From Bacteroidota bacterium (GTDB taxonomy: Bacteria; Bacteroidota; JABWAT01): a stretch of DNA of 64,000 nt. Positions 1 to 8,853 of the stretch are shown piece after piece. The position numbers were made by a program, and so were the translations under genes. Each line of letters starts with the position of its first letter. The first letter of the stretch is position 1. The stretch lies in NCBI GenBank assembly GCA_023151185.1, contig JAKLJL010000003.1, positions 248,001 to 312,000 of the forward strand, in the 5' to 3' direction. The notes under the pieces are model-generated. The model ran no database searches and was not told where the DNA came from. It saw nothing but the letters and a program-made list of their open reading frames with translations.

Positions 1-42
1 AATCATTTTCTAATGTAAGCCTTGCTTAAGGAGTTGTTACGA

Positions 43-513
43 ATGCATGAAGGTTTTATTTCCCGGCTGGCCGTAAGCCCGTTCCGGTTTAAGCTGTTTT
101 TGCTCCGTTATTTGCCGATGGCCTTTCTTGCCGGACTTAAAATTGTGAGCTATTCTCCCGGAATGGCAGTTGTTTCGGTTCGGTATCGGTATCTGACCCA
201 GAATCCCTTCCGGTCGGTCTACTTTGCCTGTCTGGCCATGGCGGCCGAGTTATCCTCCGGGCTTCTTGTCCTGGATTCAGCATCAAAAGGGCGGGTTTCT
301 ACACTGGTTACGGGTCTGGAAGCCCGGTTTCTCAAGAAGGCAACCGGAGAAACTTATTTCACCTGCCCGGACGGTGACCGGATCCGGGCTGAAATCGGGA
401 AAACCCTGCTGACCGGTAATCCTGTGACCTTTTCTGCCACTGCAACCGGTCTTGACCGGGAAGGAAATAAAATAGCAGAATTTACACTCCATTGGTCCTG
501 CAAGAGGAAATGA
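43..513 (+). CDS. DUF4442 family protein (hotdog-fold, thioesterase-like)
   Basis: The 156-residue product matches my memory of the DUF4442 family, which is predicted to adopt the hotdog fold of acyl-CoA thioesterases; no substrate is known. Visible family features are the FRFKLFLLRYLP segment near the N-terminus, the N-PFRSVYFACLAMAAE stretch in the middle (a hotdog central helix) and a beta-rich C-terminus. An in-frame TTG at 22 would add seven residues, but the ATG at 43 has a good AAGGAG ribosome binding site at 28-33 with 9 bases of spacing, so I start there. The stop overlaps the start of the next gene (ATGA at 510-513), suggesting translational coupling. Confidence 0.75.
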   Translation: MHEGFISRLAVSPFRFKLFLLRYLPMAFLAGLKIVSYSPGMAVVSVRYRYLTQNPFRSVYFACLAMAAELSSGLLVLDSASKGRVSTLVTGLEARFLKKATGETYFTCPDGDRIRAEIGKTLLTGNPVTFSATATGLDREGNKIAEFTLHWSCKRK

Positions 514-1958
514 ACCCACCGGCTTTCCTCCGCCTTGCTGCAGAAGAGGTTCGGTTTCCCGGGCAATCGGATCTTGCTGCCTTCTTTTCGGGTGCCGACC
601 CGGTTGAATCACTGGCCGCATTGATTTTCCTTTCGGGGAAAAAGACTAGACCACCGGTTACACCGTCAAAATTAAAAAACTATCTGTCCCGGATAACAGG
701 ATACCCTTCCTGGCTGATTCAGGATTCTGCAGGACTGACTAAAAATCTGACCGAACTTGCCGCAGCTCTGACAACCGGACAATCGTCTCCCTCCGGAATA
801 CCGGCACGGGAGATTTTTGCCTGGTTCTCTGGGGACCCGGGAAATGGAGCTCATTTTCCGGAAAGCCTGCTTGACCTGCTGTCCCGTGCAGACCGGATTG
901 AACGGGAACTCCTTCTTGGTCTGCTGACTGGCCAGTTTGTCTCACCCTTTCAAAAACGGGACCTAATCCTTTCGTTCTGCCGGGTACATGGCTGCCATCC
1001 TTTCCCTGTAACCCGCAGGTTGTCCGGTTTTTCTTTCCGGGAAGATCCGGAAACTTTTCTGAAGCCTGAGGAACTTTCCGCCTCTCCCTTCCGGATTCCG
1101 TTCCCGGAATTCAGGGACGATTTTCCCATCACCCAACCCGGGGTTTCTGTAGAAGCTATCCCGGATGGAACCGAGAGCATGCTGCTTAGTACCGCAACAG
1201 AAATTCTGGCTGCAGACCGGGAGTTCATGGCAGTTGACCTGCCGGAAAAATCCGGTTATCCCCTATTTCCGGCTGATTCTGTTTTTACCGGCTGGAGTGT
1301 TCAGGACCGTCTGCCAAAAGGACCGGGTCGGAAATCCTGTGTGGTTCTTTCTGATTGCCTGATGTGGAAAGGGGAGTTGCTGGACCAGACTGAGTTTTCA
1401 GTCAGACGCCACCTGATTGAACAGATTTTGGAAAGTCAGCCCCCAACCGGAAATTTCAGTCTTTCGGAAGTCTATGAGGGGCTGACACCCGGGCAGGCCG
1501 GTGAGTTGATCCGCCAGCCGGAATTTAAGTCAGTATCCGGATTCAGAATCCGTGGGAAGACCGGATTTTCCGGCATTTTTCAAAAACCCGAAGGCGGGTA
1601 CTTTATTGCAGGTGCCCTGTATGTTCAAACCAGTGGATCTTCAGATCCGTCGGCTTATATTTGGACCGTGGGTGTCAGGCAGGGACAGACCTTCGTTCCT
1701 GCCGGGAAAGCCCATTTTCGTTTCAGCCCGGAAGAACAGGAGAGAGTAATCGGGTTTATCAAACTGAATACAGTTGAAAAAACCGGCCCGGTCCGGGTTT
1801 TAAAACCCGGATTGATTTTCGGGATGTTTTATGACCGTACCGTCCCTTCGACGAGGCATAAAGCAGGATTCAGACTGGAGGGGCTGAAAATAGTGGGTCT
1901 GTGCAGCGATAAAACCTGGGAGGAAATAACTGAAGCAGATCGGCTGAAACCGGTATAA
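510..1958 (+). CDS. ATP-dependent DNA ligase homologue, probably a pseudoenzyme
   Basis: This 482-residue protein follows bacterial ATP-dependent DNA ligases over its length. The N-terminal DNA-binding domain is recognisable (about residues 15-185: LAALIFLSGKK, ITGYPSWLI, LLLGLLTGQF), as is the C-terminal OB-fold domain (about 370-480: TVEKTGPVRVLKPGLIF, then STRHKAGFRLEGLKIV). The nucleotidyltransferase core is eroded. Where ligases have E-x-K-x-DG with the AMP-accepting lysine, this protein reads E215-A-I-P-D-G220, with isoleucine at the lysine position. The DGEL motif and the WxKxK motif V are also not seen. I infer that it cannot self-adenylate. The start at 510 overlaps the previous stop (ATGA). 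Family ligases often sit next to a ligase-associated exonuclease and helicase; those would lie upstream of the window if present. Confidence 0.7.
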   Translation: MNPPAFLRLAAEEVRFPGQSDLAAFFSGADPVESLAALIFLSGKKTRPPVTPSKLKNYLSRITGYPSWLIQDSAGLTKNLTELAAALTTGQSSPSGIPAREIFAWFSGDPGNGAHFPESLLDLLSRADRIERELLLGLLTGQFVSPFQKRDLILSFCRVHGCHPFPVTRRLSGFSFREDPETFLKPEELSASPFRIPFPEFRDDFPITQPGVSVEAIPDGTESMLLSTATEILAADREFMAVDLPEKSGYPLFPADSVFTGWSVQDRLPKGPGRKSCVVLSDCLMWKGELLDQTEFSVRRHLIEQILESQPPTGNFSLSEVYEGLTPGQAGELIRQPEFKSVSGFRIRGKTGFSGIFQKPEGGYFIAGALYVQTSGSSDPSAYIWTVGVRQGQTFVPAGKAHFRFSPEEQERVIGFIKLNTVEKTGPVRVLKPGLIFGMFYDRTVPSTRHKAGFRLEGLKIVGLCSDKTWEEITEADRLKPV

Positions 1959-1963
1959 ATAAA

Positions 1964-1995
1964 AAAGCCTCTGCACCTTACGGTACAGAGGCTTT
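1964..1995. terminator. Bidirectional rho-independent terminator
   Basis: A 10-bp stem (AAAGCCTCTG paired with CAGAGGCTTT) has A runs on one side and T on the other. It lies between the convergent ligase-like gene and the minus-strand lipoprotein gene and can serve both. Confidence 0.8.
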
Positions 1996-2024
1996 CAAAA
2001 AGAGATTAACCTTTAGGGGGTTAA

Positions 2025-2261
2025 TTATTTCTTCTTTCCGCCCTTGGTAGCAGCAGCAGCAGCAGCCAGGGAGTCAGCAACGCGGGCAGAATCAGCCTTA
2101 GCTTTAGCAGCAGCTTCAGCAGCAGCAACAACAGCCAGGGAATCAGCAACGCGGATGGAATCTTGTTTCATTTTTTCCAGTTCTTCAGCGGAAGGACCTT
2201 TAGGACCGCAAGCAACTGCGAACAGGGAGAGAGAGAGAAGAGCAAAAAGAACTTTTTTCAT
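2025..2261 (-). CDS. Small Ala/Lys-rich lipoprotein
   Basis: The 78-residue product starts MKKVLFALL and has a lipobox FAVAC with the lipidated cysteine at residue 18, so it should be anchored in a membrane. The mature part contains a duplicated segment, DSIRVADSLAVVAAAEAAAKAK and ADSARVADSLAAAAAAT, ending in KGGKKK. It probably forms an amphipathic helix or coiled coil. A TTG codon upstream at 2273 would add four residues; the ATG is preferred because a normal signal peptide begins there. It resembles small abundant Lpp-like or peptidoglycan-binding lipoproteins only in size and composition; I cannot name a family. Terminators flank it on both sides, so it is a monocistronic unit. Confidence 0.75.
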   Translation of the reverse strand: MKKVLFALLSLSLFAVACGPKGPSAEELEKMKQDSIRVADSLAVVAAAEAAAKAKADSARVADSLAAAAAATKGGKKK

Positions 2262-2453
2262 TTTAGTATCCAAAGTTTAGGTTGAACGATTTTGGTTGAC
2301 ACTGTCTTAATCAAGACATCCAATAACCAAACAACAACCGTGCCAAAAAACGAACCCTTGAATATTTCACAGGGTAACCGCTTTTTCTCCCACTTAGAGC
2401 CCGGAATCCGTATACTTTTTAGTGCTGTGTCCTGTTTTTTGTTCAGAGAAAAC

Positions 2454-2487
2454 AAAAAAGGCGGCCAGTTGATGTGCCGCCTTTTTT
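2454..2487. terminator. Rho-independent terminator (bidirectional)
   Basis: A 12-bp stem AAAAAAGGCGGC / GCCGCCTTTTTT with a 10-base loop lies 27 bases downstream of the minus-strand Bax-inhibitor-like gene and ends its transcript. The rest of 2262-2514 holds the lipoprotein leader and no gene that I can see. Confidence 0.85.
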
Positions 2488-2514
2488 GAACACTCGGACC
2501 TGGAGTGTACAGAA

Positions 2515-3237
2515 TTATCTGCGGTCACCCAGAAATCTGAGCAGCATCAGGAACAGGTTGATGAAGTCCAGATAAAGGGTCAGGGCACCCAGTGTTGCCA
2601 GACGTGACTGAACGTCGCCGTCATGATGCTGATACTGAATGCTCATGTCCTTGATTTTCTGGGCATCATAGGCGGTTAAGCCGGTAAAGATAAGAACACC
2701 AAGCCCTGAGATGATCAGATCCATGGTTGAACTTCCCAAAAATATATTGACCACTGAAGCAATGATCAGTCCGATAAGGGCCATCAATAAAATGTTGCCC
2801 ATTTTGGTCAGATCGGTTTTGGTGATCATTCCGTAGGTCGCCATTGCACCAAAGGTACCGGCTGTAACCAGAAATGTCATTCCGATTGAGGCCGTTGTGT
2901 AAACCAGAAAAATCGGTGCCAGAGTAACCCCGGTCAGGGCAGAGTAGCCCAGAAAAACCAGTGTTGCGGTAATCGGCTGCATGTGCATCACCCGGGCACT
3001 CAGCCAGAAAACCAATCCAAGCTGAACCAGGAAAAGAACAAACATGGTTCCGCCGGTCAGGCCGGCAATCAGTTCTGGAGAGGAGGCAATATACATTGCA
3101 ACTGTACCGGTAAGGCCAAGTCCGACAGTCATCCAGAGATAGACCCGGTTCATCAGGTCAGAAGCTGCGACAGAGGCAGATTGGGCACGGGTTGCCGTGG
3201 AAGAATCTACCTGTTCAAATTGTCTGAGATCGCTCAT
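2515..3237 (-). CDS. Bax inhibitor-1/YccA family membrane protein
   Basis: This 240-residue protein has seven hydrophobic segments after a roughly 40-residue hydrophilic N-terminus. Family motifs include TYGMITKTDLTKMGN, the conserved FTGLTAYDAQKIK, and LGALTLYLDFINLFLMLLR at the C-terminus. The BI-1/YccA/YbhL family acts in the inner membrane; characterised members are pH-dependent calcium leak channels or interact with the FtsH protease (a gene found later in this window). The upstream in-frame codons to 3333 are rejected: the ATG at 3237 begins MSDLRQFEQ, the usual family N-terminus. It lies downstream of panC on the same strand. Confidence 0.88.
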   Translation of the reverse strand: MSDLRQFEQVDSSTATRAQSASVAASDLMNRVYLWMTVGLGLTGTVAMYIASSPELIAGLTGGTMFVLFLVQLGLVFWLSARVMHMQPITATLVFLGYSALTGVTLAPIFLVYTTASIGMTFLVTAGTFGAMATYGMITKTDLTKMGNILLMALIGLIIASVVNIFLGSSTMDLIISGLGVLIFTGLTAYDAQKIKDMSIQYQHHDGDVQSRLATLGALTLYLDFINLFLMLLRFLGDRR

Positions 3238-3325
3238 AGTTGTCCTCGTTTGTTTTAAAAGTTCTTTGGGCTTCCTGCAAATAGTTTGCCAATTTTTGGT
3301 ATGCCATTTTGTCCCGTTTTCCCAT
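3215..3325 (-). CDS. Possible 36-residue ORF between panC and the BI-1 gene
   Basis: A short open frame begins with ATG at 3325, reads MGKRDKMAYQKLANYLQEAQ near its start, and ends inside the first codons of the BI-1 gene. The frame is the same as panC's, and open codons continue from the panC stop into it. Composition looks protein-like (Lys/Gln/Tyr-rich helix), but no family is recognised. It may be a coupling peptide, a remnant of a gene, or chance. Confidence 0.25.
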   Translation of the reverse strand: MGKRDKMAYQKLANYLQEAQRTFKTNEDNYERSQTI

Positions 3326-3364
3326 CTGGACATAGAATCGGCACAATTTGTTCCCGGATGGTTC

Positions 3365-4231
3365 TTAATCCTGAAATTGCGGAACTTTGACCATCAGATT
3401 GTCAATTAACCGGGTTGACCCGAATTTGACAGCTAAAGCTATCAGGACCTGGCTGCCTGCTGGAAGTTCACTGAGGTCGTCGAGTGTGTCTGGATCCGCA
3501 AAAGAGACATAATCAATGACTGCAGAAGTGCCGCCGGTAATAAACCGGGTCATGGCCTCCCGGATGACTTCGACGTGTTTCTCGCCGGTAAGCACCATTT
3601 CTTTGGCAAAATTCAGAGACTGAAACAGTTTTACTGCCTGAATCCGGTCTTCGTGTGACAGATACTGATTACGGGAGCTCATGGCAAGTCCGTCGGCTTC
3701 CCGAACAATCGGAAGAGTCAGTATCCGGACGTCAAAATTCAGATCCCGGACCATTTTTTTGATGATAATAGCCTGCTGCATGTCCTTTTCGCCGAAAATT
3801 GCCACATGGGGTTTCAGAATATTGAACAGCTTGGCGACAACGGTGGTCACCCCGGTGAAATGCCCGGGCCGGCTGAGACCGCACAAGTGATCAGGAAGAC
3901 CTGATACCTGAACCTGGGTTAACTCTCCGCCGGGATACATGTCACTGACCTCCGGGCAGAAGAGATAATCGGCATCAACCGATTCTGCCAGTTGAATATC
4001 TGCCTCAAGCTGCCGGGGATACCGGTTGAAATCTTCATTCGGCCCAAATTGGGTAGGATTAACAAAAATGGTCAGAATAGTGACATCTACCTGTTCAGAA
4101 ACCGCATCGATCAAAGCCAGATGCCCTTTGTGCAGGGCGCCCATTGTCGGAACAAGCCCGATCAGGCGGCCACTGTTCCGGATGGTGTCAGCAAGGTGCT
4201 GTGCTTCGGCTGTACTTTTAATAATTTCCAT
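3365..4231 (-). CDS. panC: Pantothenate synthetase (pantoate--beta-alanine ligase)
   Basis: PanC joins pantoate and beta-alanine with ATP to make pantothenate, the precursor of coenzyme A. At 288 residues it has the normal length. The HIGH-type nucleotide-binding motif PTMGALHKGH lies at residues 29-38. The FVNPTQFGPNEDFNRYPR block, GEKDMQQ and the KMSKS-like MSSRNQYLS are all present. The ATG at 4231 matches the family N-terminus. Arginase lies upstream on the same strand with about 110 bases between, so cotranscription is possible but not evident. Confidence 0.96.
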   Translation of the reverse strand: MEIIKSTAEAQHLADTIRNSGRLIGLVPTMGALHKGHLALIDAVSEQVDVTILTIFVNPTQFGPNEDFNRYPRQLEADIQLAESVDADYLFCPEVSDMYPGGELTQVQVSGLPDHLCGLSRPGHFTGVTTVVAKLFNILKPHVAIFGEKDMQQAIIIKKMVRDLNFDVRILTLPIVREADGLAMSSRNQYLSHEDRIQAVKLFQSLNFAKEMVLTGEKHVEVIREAMTRFITGGTSAVIDYVSFADPDTLDDLSELPAGSQVLIALAVKFGSTRLIDNLMVKVPQFQD

Positions 4232-4340
4232 AAAAATCCCGTTTGCAAGTAAATAAAAATTATAGGGTTAAATGTAACCACAGGAAGGGATTGAATCGAG
4301 CCGGACAGTTTAAAATTCGATTAGAGTTCAGAAAATCTGG

Positions 4341-5249
4341 TTAAAGAATGGTTTTGCCAAGTGCACTGCAGACCATCTCGACGGCAACTTCTGCAGTCTG
4401 GTTTTTAACATCCAGAATCGGGTTGATTTCGGTAATCTCCATTGAGCCGACAAGTCCTGTTTCGGCAAGGGTTTCCATGATCAGGTGGGTTTCCCTGAAT
4501 CTGAGTCCGCCGGCAACGGGGGTACCGACACCGGGAGCAACAGCCGGGTCCATTCCATCCACATCAAAACTGATATGAATGACATCAACCTTGTCTTTTA
4601 ATTGCTGCAGGGCATCCTGAATGACCGTGTAAATTCCCATCCGGTCAATATCGGCCATGGTATAGGCATGAATTCCCTTGCTTCTGACATTTTTCTTTTC
4701 TTCACTATCCAGATCCCGGATTCCGATCAGGGCCACATGATCCGGGTTGATCTTCCGGAAGGCGCCGTGCAGATTGATCAGTTCTTCGGCTCCAAGGCCG
4801 ATATTAACAGCCAGTGGCATACCGTGAATATTCCCGGTCGGTGAGGTTTCCGGGGTATTCATGTCAGCATGGGCATCAATCCAGACAACACCCAGGGTTT
4901 TGTTCTGTTTCCGGTACCAGGACGAAAGTCCGGCAATGGTACCGATGGCAATTGAGTGGTCTCCGCCCATGACAATCGGGAAGGTTCCTTCGGCTTTTGC
5001 CAGTTCAACCCGCCCGGCAAGATGGCTGCAGGCAGCCTGGATTTCGGGCAGGTATTTCAATTGGGAGTTAAAAACATGCCCGTGTTCGGGGATAGGAACA
5101 AAAATGTCGTCCTGATCATCCTCGACGGAAAAGCCAAGTGCAGAGATTTTTTCCTTAATTCCGGCAAGCCGCAGGGCGGATGGACCCATATCGACACCAC
5201 GGCGGCCTGCGCCGAGGTCAATCGGGACATCGATGAGTCTGATTTTCAT
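4341..5249 (-). CDS. rocF: Arginase (ureohydrolase family)
   Basis: This 302-residue enzyme hydrolyses arginine to ornithine and urea using a dinuclear manganese centre. All three metal-binding signatures are visible: [17 protein letters not shown] and [14 protein letters not shown]. The N-terminus [21 protein letters not shown] is typical of true arginases rather than agmatinases, and the C-terminal [11 protein letters not shown] block is conserved. A TTG 12 bases upstream (5261) is rejected in favour of ATG 5249. It follows accD by about 40 bases on the same strand. Formiminoglutamase or agmatinase activity is less likely given the overall match. Confidence 0.9.
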   Translation of the reverse strand: MKIRLIDVPIDLGAGRRGVDMGPSALRLAGIKEKISALGFSVEDDQDDIFVPIPEHGHVFNSQLKYLPEIQAACSHLAGRVELAKAEGTFPIVMGGDHSIAIGTIAGLSSWYRKQNKTLGVVWIDAHADMNTPETSPTGNIHGMPLAVNIGLGAEELINLHGAFRKINPDHVALIGIRDLDSEEKKNVRSKGIHAYTMADIDRMGIYTVIQDALQQLKDKVDVIHISFDVDGMDPAVAPGVGTPVAGGLRFRETHLIMETLAETGLVGSMEITEINPILDVKNQTAEVAVEMVCSALGKTIL

Positions 5250-5291
5250 GGTTCTGGTCAATTTCTGACGGTTTGGTCTGGGGTTCTGCTT

Positions 5292-6134
5292 TTATTTCAG
5301 CATGGACATCAGGTTGCCGATTTTCTCTTTCATTTCATTCCGTGGTACAATGAAATCGAGAAAGCCGTGATCCTGCACAAATTCAGAGGTCTGAAACCCC
5401 GGGGGCAAATCCTTTCCGATGGTTTGGCGGATAACACGGGGACCGGCGAATCCGATCAGGGCACCTGGTTCTGCAATGTTGAAATCACCCAGCATGGCGA
5501 AGGAGGCGGTTACACCACCGGTTGTCGGGTCGGTCAGGACTGAAAAATACGGGAGACCGGCTTCTGAAAGCTGAGTGAGTTTGGCACTTGTTTTTGCCAT
5601 CTGCATCAGCGAGAAAGTGGCTTCCATCATCCGGGCACCGCCTGATTTTGAGATCATTATAAACGGTGATTTAAGTTCACGGGCTTTGTCAATTCCCCGG
5701 GCTATTTTCTCACCCATAACCGAACCCATAGATCCGCCGATGAAACTGAAATCCATGCAGGCAATGACAACCGGCTGCCCGTTCAGGGTTCCGGTAGCAT
5801 ATCTGCAGGCATCATTCAGCCCGGTTTTTTTGATCGTGGCTCTGATCCGGTCGCTGTACTTTTTGGTGTCAACAAAGCTGAGCATGTCTTTGGAGATCAT
5901 GCCGGCATCAAATTCTTCGTAATTTCCGTTATCAAACAAAATAGAGAAATAGACTTCTGACCCGACCCGGAAATGGTATCCGCATTTATAGCAGATGTGG
6001 CTGTTTTCTACCAGTTGGCGGCGGTACAGCATTGTCCCGCATTTTTCACACTTGCTCCAAAGTCCGTCGGGAGTATCTTTTTTCTCTGCCTCGGTTGCAG
6101 AAATATTGGCTTCTTTTCTTTTAAACCATGCCAT
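5292..6134 (-). CDS. accD: Acetyl-CoA carboxylase carboxyltransferase subunit beta
   Basis: AccD is the beta half of the carboxyltransferase that moves CO2 from biotin to acetyl-CoA, giving malonyl-CoA for fatty-acid synthesis. The 280-residue protein has the N-terminal zinc ribbon (C29, C32, C48, C51; CX2C-X15-CX2C) and the crotonase-like fold with SGGARMMEA, LTDPTTGGVTASFAM and FAGPRVI. It lies directly downstream of tsaB (14 bases apart). The partner subunit accA is not in the window. Confidence 0.95.
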   Translation of the reverse strand: MAWFKRKEANISATEAEKKDTPDGLWSKCEKCGTMLYRRQLVENSHICYKCGYHFRVGSEVYFSILFDNGNYEEFDAGMISKDMLSFVDTKKYSDRIRATIKKTGLNDACRYATGTLNGQPVVIACMDFSFIGGSMGSVMGEKIARGIDKARELKSPFIMISKSGGARMMEATFSLMQMAKTSAKLTQLSEAGLPYFSVLTDPTTGGVTASFAMLGDFNIAEPGALIGFAGPRVIRQTIGKDLPPGFQTSEFVQDHGFLDFIVPRNEMKEKIGNLMSMLK

Positions 6135-6148
6135 AACCGTTTAAGTCC

Positions 6149-6829
6149 TTAAATCAATGAAGGGTTTGACGGAACGCGAACAATAAAATCTTTAATATAA
6201 ACCGGTTCAAATTCATGCAGAGGGTTGCTTTTCCCCTGGCTGAACCACTCAAATCCGAGTCGGGCGGCAGCCTCTGCAAGGCAGAACTTTCCGGTCAGAT
6301 CCGAAAACCGGATCCCGTCCGGAAGCAATTCCTGCAGGTCCTGATCCGTTTCGGCAACCCAGACAGTAACTTCCGGATTCTCTTCTTTCCATTTTTGAAG
6401 CAGTTTGCATTCTGGGGCAGTAAGACCGCTTTTCTTAAGAACTGCGCCGTACCAGTCTCCCTGCCGGGCATCAATCAAAAACCCAATTTCTGTTTTCTTC
6501 TTCTGATTCGCAAGTTCAGGTCGTATTTCGGCCAGTGCATCAAAAACCGGAATTCCGATCAGGGGGATGCCGGCGCCCATGCAGAGGCCTTTAGCTGTTG
6601 AGACGCCGATTCTCAAACCGGTAAATGAACCGGGGCCTGAAATTACGGCAACAGCCGAAACATCTGAAAGTGTGAGGTTATTATCAGAGAGAAGTGAAGA
6701 GATTTGCGGGAGCAAAACTTCACTGTGCCGGTTGGGCACAGTTTGCTGGATGGATCCAACCGGACCGGCATCCGAAAAAAGAGCCGTTCCGCAAACCGGA
6801 GAAAAGGTGTCAATGGCCAGAATCAGCAC
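6149..6829 (-). CDS. tsaB: tRNA threonylcarbamoyladenosine biosynthesis protein TsaB
   Basis: TsaB is the scaffold partner of TsaD in the complex that installs t6A at position 37 of ANN-decoding tRNAs. The 226-residue protein begins MLILAIDTFSPVCGTALFSD and carries the signature GPGSFTGLRIGVSTAKGL around residues 68-85, typical of the ASKHA-fold TsaB family, with the usual truncated C-terminal half. The tsaD gene is not in the window. It precedes accD by 14 bases. Confidence 0.92.
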   Translation of the reverse strand: MLILAIDTFSPVCGTALFSDAGPVGSIQQTVPNRHSEVLLPQISSLLSDNNLTLSDVSAVAVISGPGSFTGLRIGVSTAKGLCMGAGIPLIGIPVFDALAEIRPELANQKKKTEIGFLIDARQGDWYGAVLKKSGLTAPECKLLQKWKEENPEVTVWVAETDQDLQELLPDGIRFSDLTGKFCLAEAAARLGFEWFSQGKSNPLHEFEPVYIKDFIVRVPSNPSLI

Positions 6830-6905
6830 GCAGAAGTCCTGCAGGTTGGAAAATCCGTCAAAACCGGATCACCGCCGGGGCCAGAATCGATCAGCATGGA
6901 CCGGC

Positions 6906-8171
6906 TCAGGCGACGTTTTGTTCTTTTTGAAGAAATACCGGGGGCTCGTTCTCCAGGATGGTTTTTTCAGTGATGACACACTTGTGAACCCCCTGCCGTG
7001 ACGGAAGGTCGAACATGATCCGGGTCATGCGTTCTTCCAGAATGGACCGGAGGCCGCGGGCACCGGTTCCCCGGATTATAGCCTGAGAGACAATTGCTTT
7101 AAGTGCCTCTTCAGTGAATTCCAGTTCGGTATTTTCAAGTCTGAAAAGTTTTTGATACTGTCTGATGATGGCGTTTTTCGGTTTGGACAGAATCTGGAGC
7201 AGGGTTGATTCTTCCAGCGGATCCAGAGCAGAAATAACCGGAAGCCGCCCGATAAATTCGGGAATCAGCCCGAAATGAAGCAAATCTTCTGACTGAACAT
7301 GGCGGAGCAGGGATTTATCTTCCCGGATTTTTTCCTGAGGACCTGCTTCAGATTTAAATCCGATGGTTCCCCGGTTCAGCCTGCGGGCGATGGTTTTTTC
7401 AAGTCCGTCAAAAGCCCCCCCGCAGATAAACAGAATATTTTTTGTATTGACATTGATCAGGGACTGTTCCGGATGTTTCCGTCCGCCTTTGGGCGGTACG
7501 CCGGCAACAGTTCCTTCCAGAATTTTTAACAGAGCCTGCTGAACACCTTCGCCGGAAACGTCACGGGTAATGGACGGATTGTCACTTTTCCTGGCGATTT
7601 TATCAATTTCATCAATGTAAACAATTCCCCGTTCAGCCCGGTCAAGATCATAATCTGCTGCCTGAAGCAGTCTGACCAGAATGCTCTCAACATCCTCGCC
7701 TACATAACCGGCTTCAGTCAGGGCAGTGGCATCAGCAATACAAAAGGGGACATCCAGGGTTTTTGCAAGTGTTTGGGCCAGGAGGGTTTTCCCGGTTCCG
7801 GTTGGCCCGATCAGCAGGATGTTGGACTTGTCGATCTCGATCTGGTCCATTTCCTTGTCGATCTTTTTATTGTCAATCCGTTTGTAATGATTGTAAACGG
7901 CGACCGCAAGGGCAATTTTAGGATCGTCCTGCCCAATGACAAACTGATCCAGTGATTCTTTGATTTCTCTGGGCTTCAGGCGTTTCGGGGTCCCGGTTTT
8001 TTTCTCCTGTATGGAGCCGCCGGATTTCGAGTTGTTGAAGATAATCTCAACAGCACTGTTGACACAACGGTCACAGATGTAGGCATTAAGCCCTGCAACC
8101 ATTGAATTCACCTCTGTTGACGGACGTCCGCAGAAGGAGCATTTGATCTTGAGATTATCTGTCTTACTCAT
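6906..8171 (-). CDS. clpX: ATP-dependent Clp protease ATP-binding subunit ClpX
   Basis: ClpX is the AAA+ unfoldase that feeds substrates to ClpP. The 421-residue protein has the N-terminal zinc-binding domain (C11, C14, C33, C36), a Walker A motif GPTGTGKT (residues 122-129), a Walker B motif IVYIDEID, the [11 protein letters not shown] loop, and the ClpP-binding IGF loop seen as TIGFKSE. The start overlaps the clpP stop by 4 bases. Together with tig further upstream it forms the classic tig-clpP-clpX cluster. Confidence 0.97.
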   Translation of the reverse strand: MSKTDNLKIKCSFCGRPSTEVNSMVAGLNAYICDRCVNSAVEIIFNNSKSGGSIQEKKTGTPKRLKPREIKESLDQFVIGQDDPKIALAVAVYNHYKRIDNKKIDKEMDQIEIDKSNILLIGPTGTGKTLLAQTLAKTLDVPFCIADATALTEAGYVGEDVESILVRLLQAADYDLDRAERGIVYIDEIDKIARKSDNPSITRDVSGEGVQQALLKILEGTVAGVPPKGGRKHPEQSLINVNTKNILFICGGAFDGLEKTIARRLNRGTIGFKSEAGPQEKIREDKSLLRHVQSEDLLHFGLIPEFIGRLPVISALDPLEESTLLQILSKPKNAIIRQYQKLFRLENTELEFTEEALKAIVSQAIIRGTGARGLRSILEERMTRIMFDLPSRQGVHKCVITEKTILENEPPVFLQKEQNVA

Positions 8172-8782
8172 TTTTTACGTTCCAGAATTTCGTCAATCAG
8201 CCCGTATTCTTTGGATTCGGTGGCAGAAAGCCAGTAATCCCGTTCGGAGTCCTGATAGATTTTTTCGAAGGATTGCCCGGTGTGTTTGGCCAGAATCTGG
8301 TAAAGGGTTTCTTTTGATTTCCGGATTTCTCTGGCATGGATTTCGATATCCGTTGCCTGTCCCTGAACGCCGCCCATCCAGGGCTGGTGGATCATAACAC
8401 GTGAGTTAGGCAGTGCAGACCGCTTCTTTTCAGCTCCGCCGGCCAGAAGAACAGCTCCCATCGAAGCTGCCATCCCGATGCAGATTGTGGCTACGTCGGG
8501 TTTCACGTACTGCATGGTATCGTAAATGGCAAGTCCGGCCGAAATACTTCCGCCGGGTGAGTTCAGGTACATGAAAATATCCCGCTCAGGGTCTTCAGAT
8601 TCCAGGAAAAGAAGCTGGGCAATAACAAGGGAAGCGGTCACTTCATCGATGGCAGAACCGATGAAGATAATCCGTTCCTTCAGCAGGCGGGAAAAAATGT
8701 CGTAAGCCCGCTCGCCACGGCCGGTTTGCTCAATCACCATCGGGACCAGGTTGTTTTGCAGGTCAGGAAGTTTATGAAACAT
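8168..8782 (-). CDS. clpP: ATP-dependent Clp protease proteolytic subunit ClpP
   Basis: ClpP is the serine protease that forms the double-heptamer chamber of ClpXP. The 204-residue sequence contains the catalytic triad: S107 in GMAASMGA, H132 in RVMIHQP, and D182 in the SERDYWLSA block. [14 protein letters not shown], which shapes the active site, is also present. It overlaps clpX by 4 bases and follows tig by about 70 bases. Confidence 0.97.
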   Translation of the reverse strand: MFHKLPDLQNNLVPMVIEQTGRGERAYDIFSRLLKERIIFIGSAIDEVTASLVIAQLLFLESEDPERDIFMYLNSPGGSISAGLAIYDTMQYVKPDVATICIGMAASMGAVLLAGGAEKKRSALPNSRVMIHQPWMGGVQGQATDIEIHAREIRKSKETLYQILAKHTGQSFEKIYQDSERDYWLSATESKEYGLIDEILERKK

Positions 8783-8853
8783 GGGTAGTCCTTTTTCTGA
8801 TTTCCTGTATAACTTTAGGATTTCGTTGGGGGTTCCTGATTGGTTCCCCGGGG

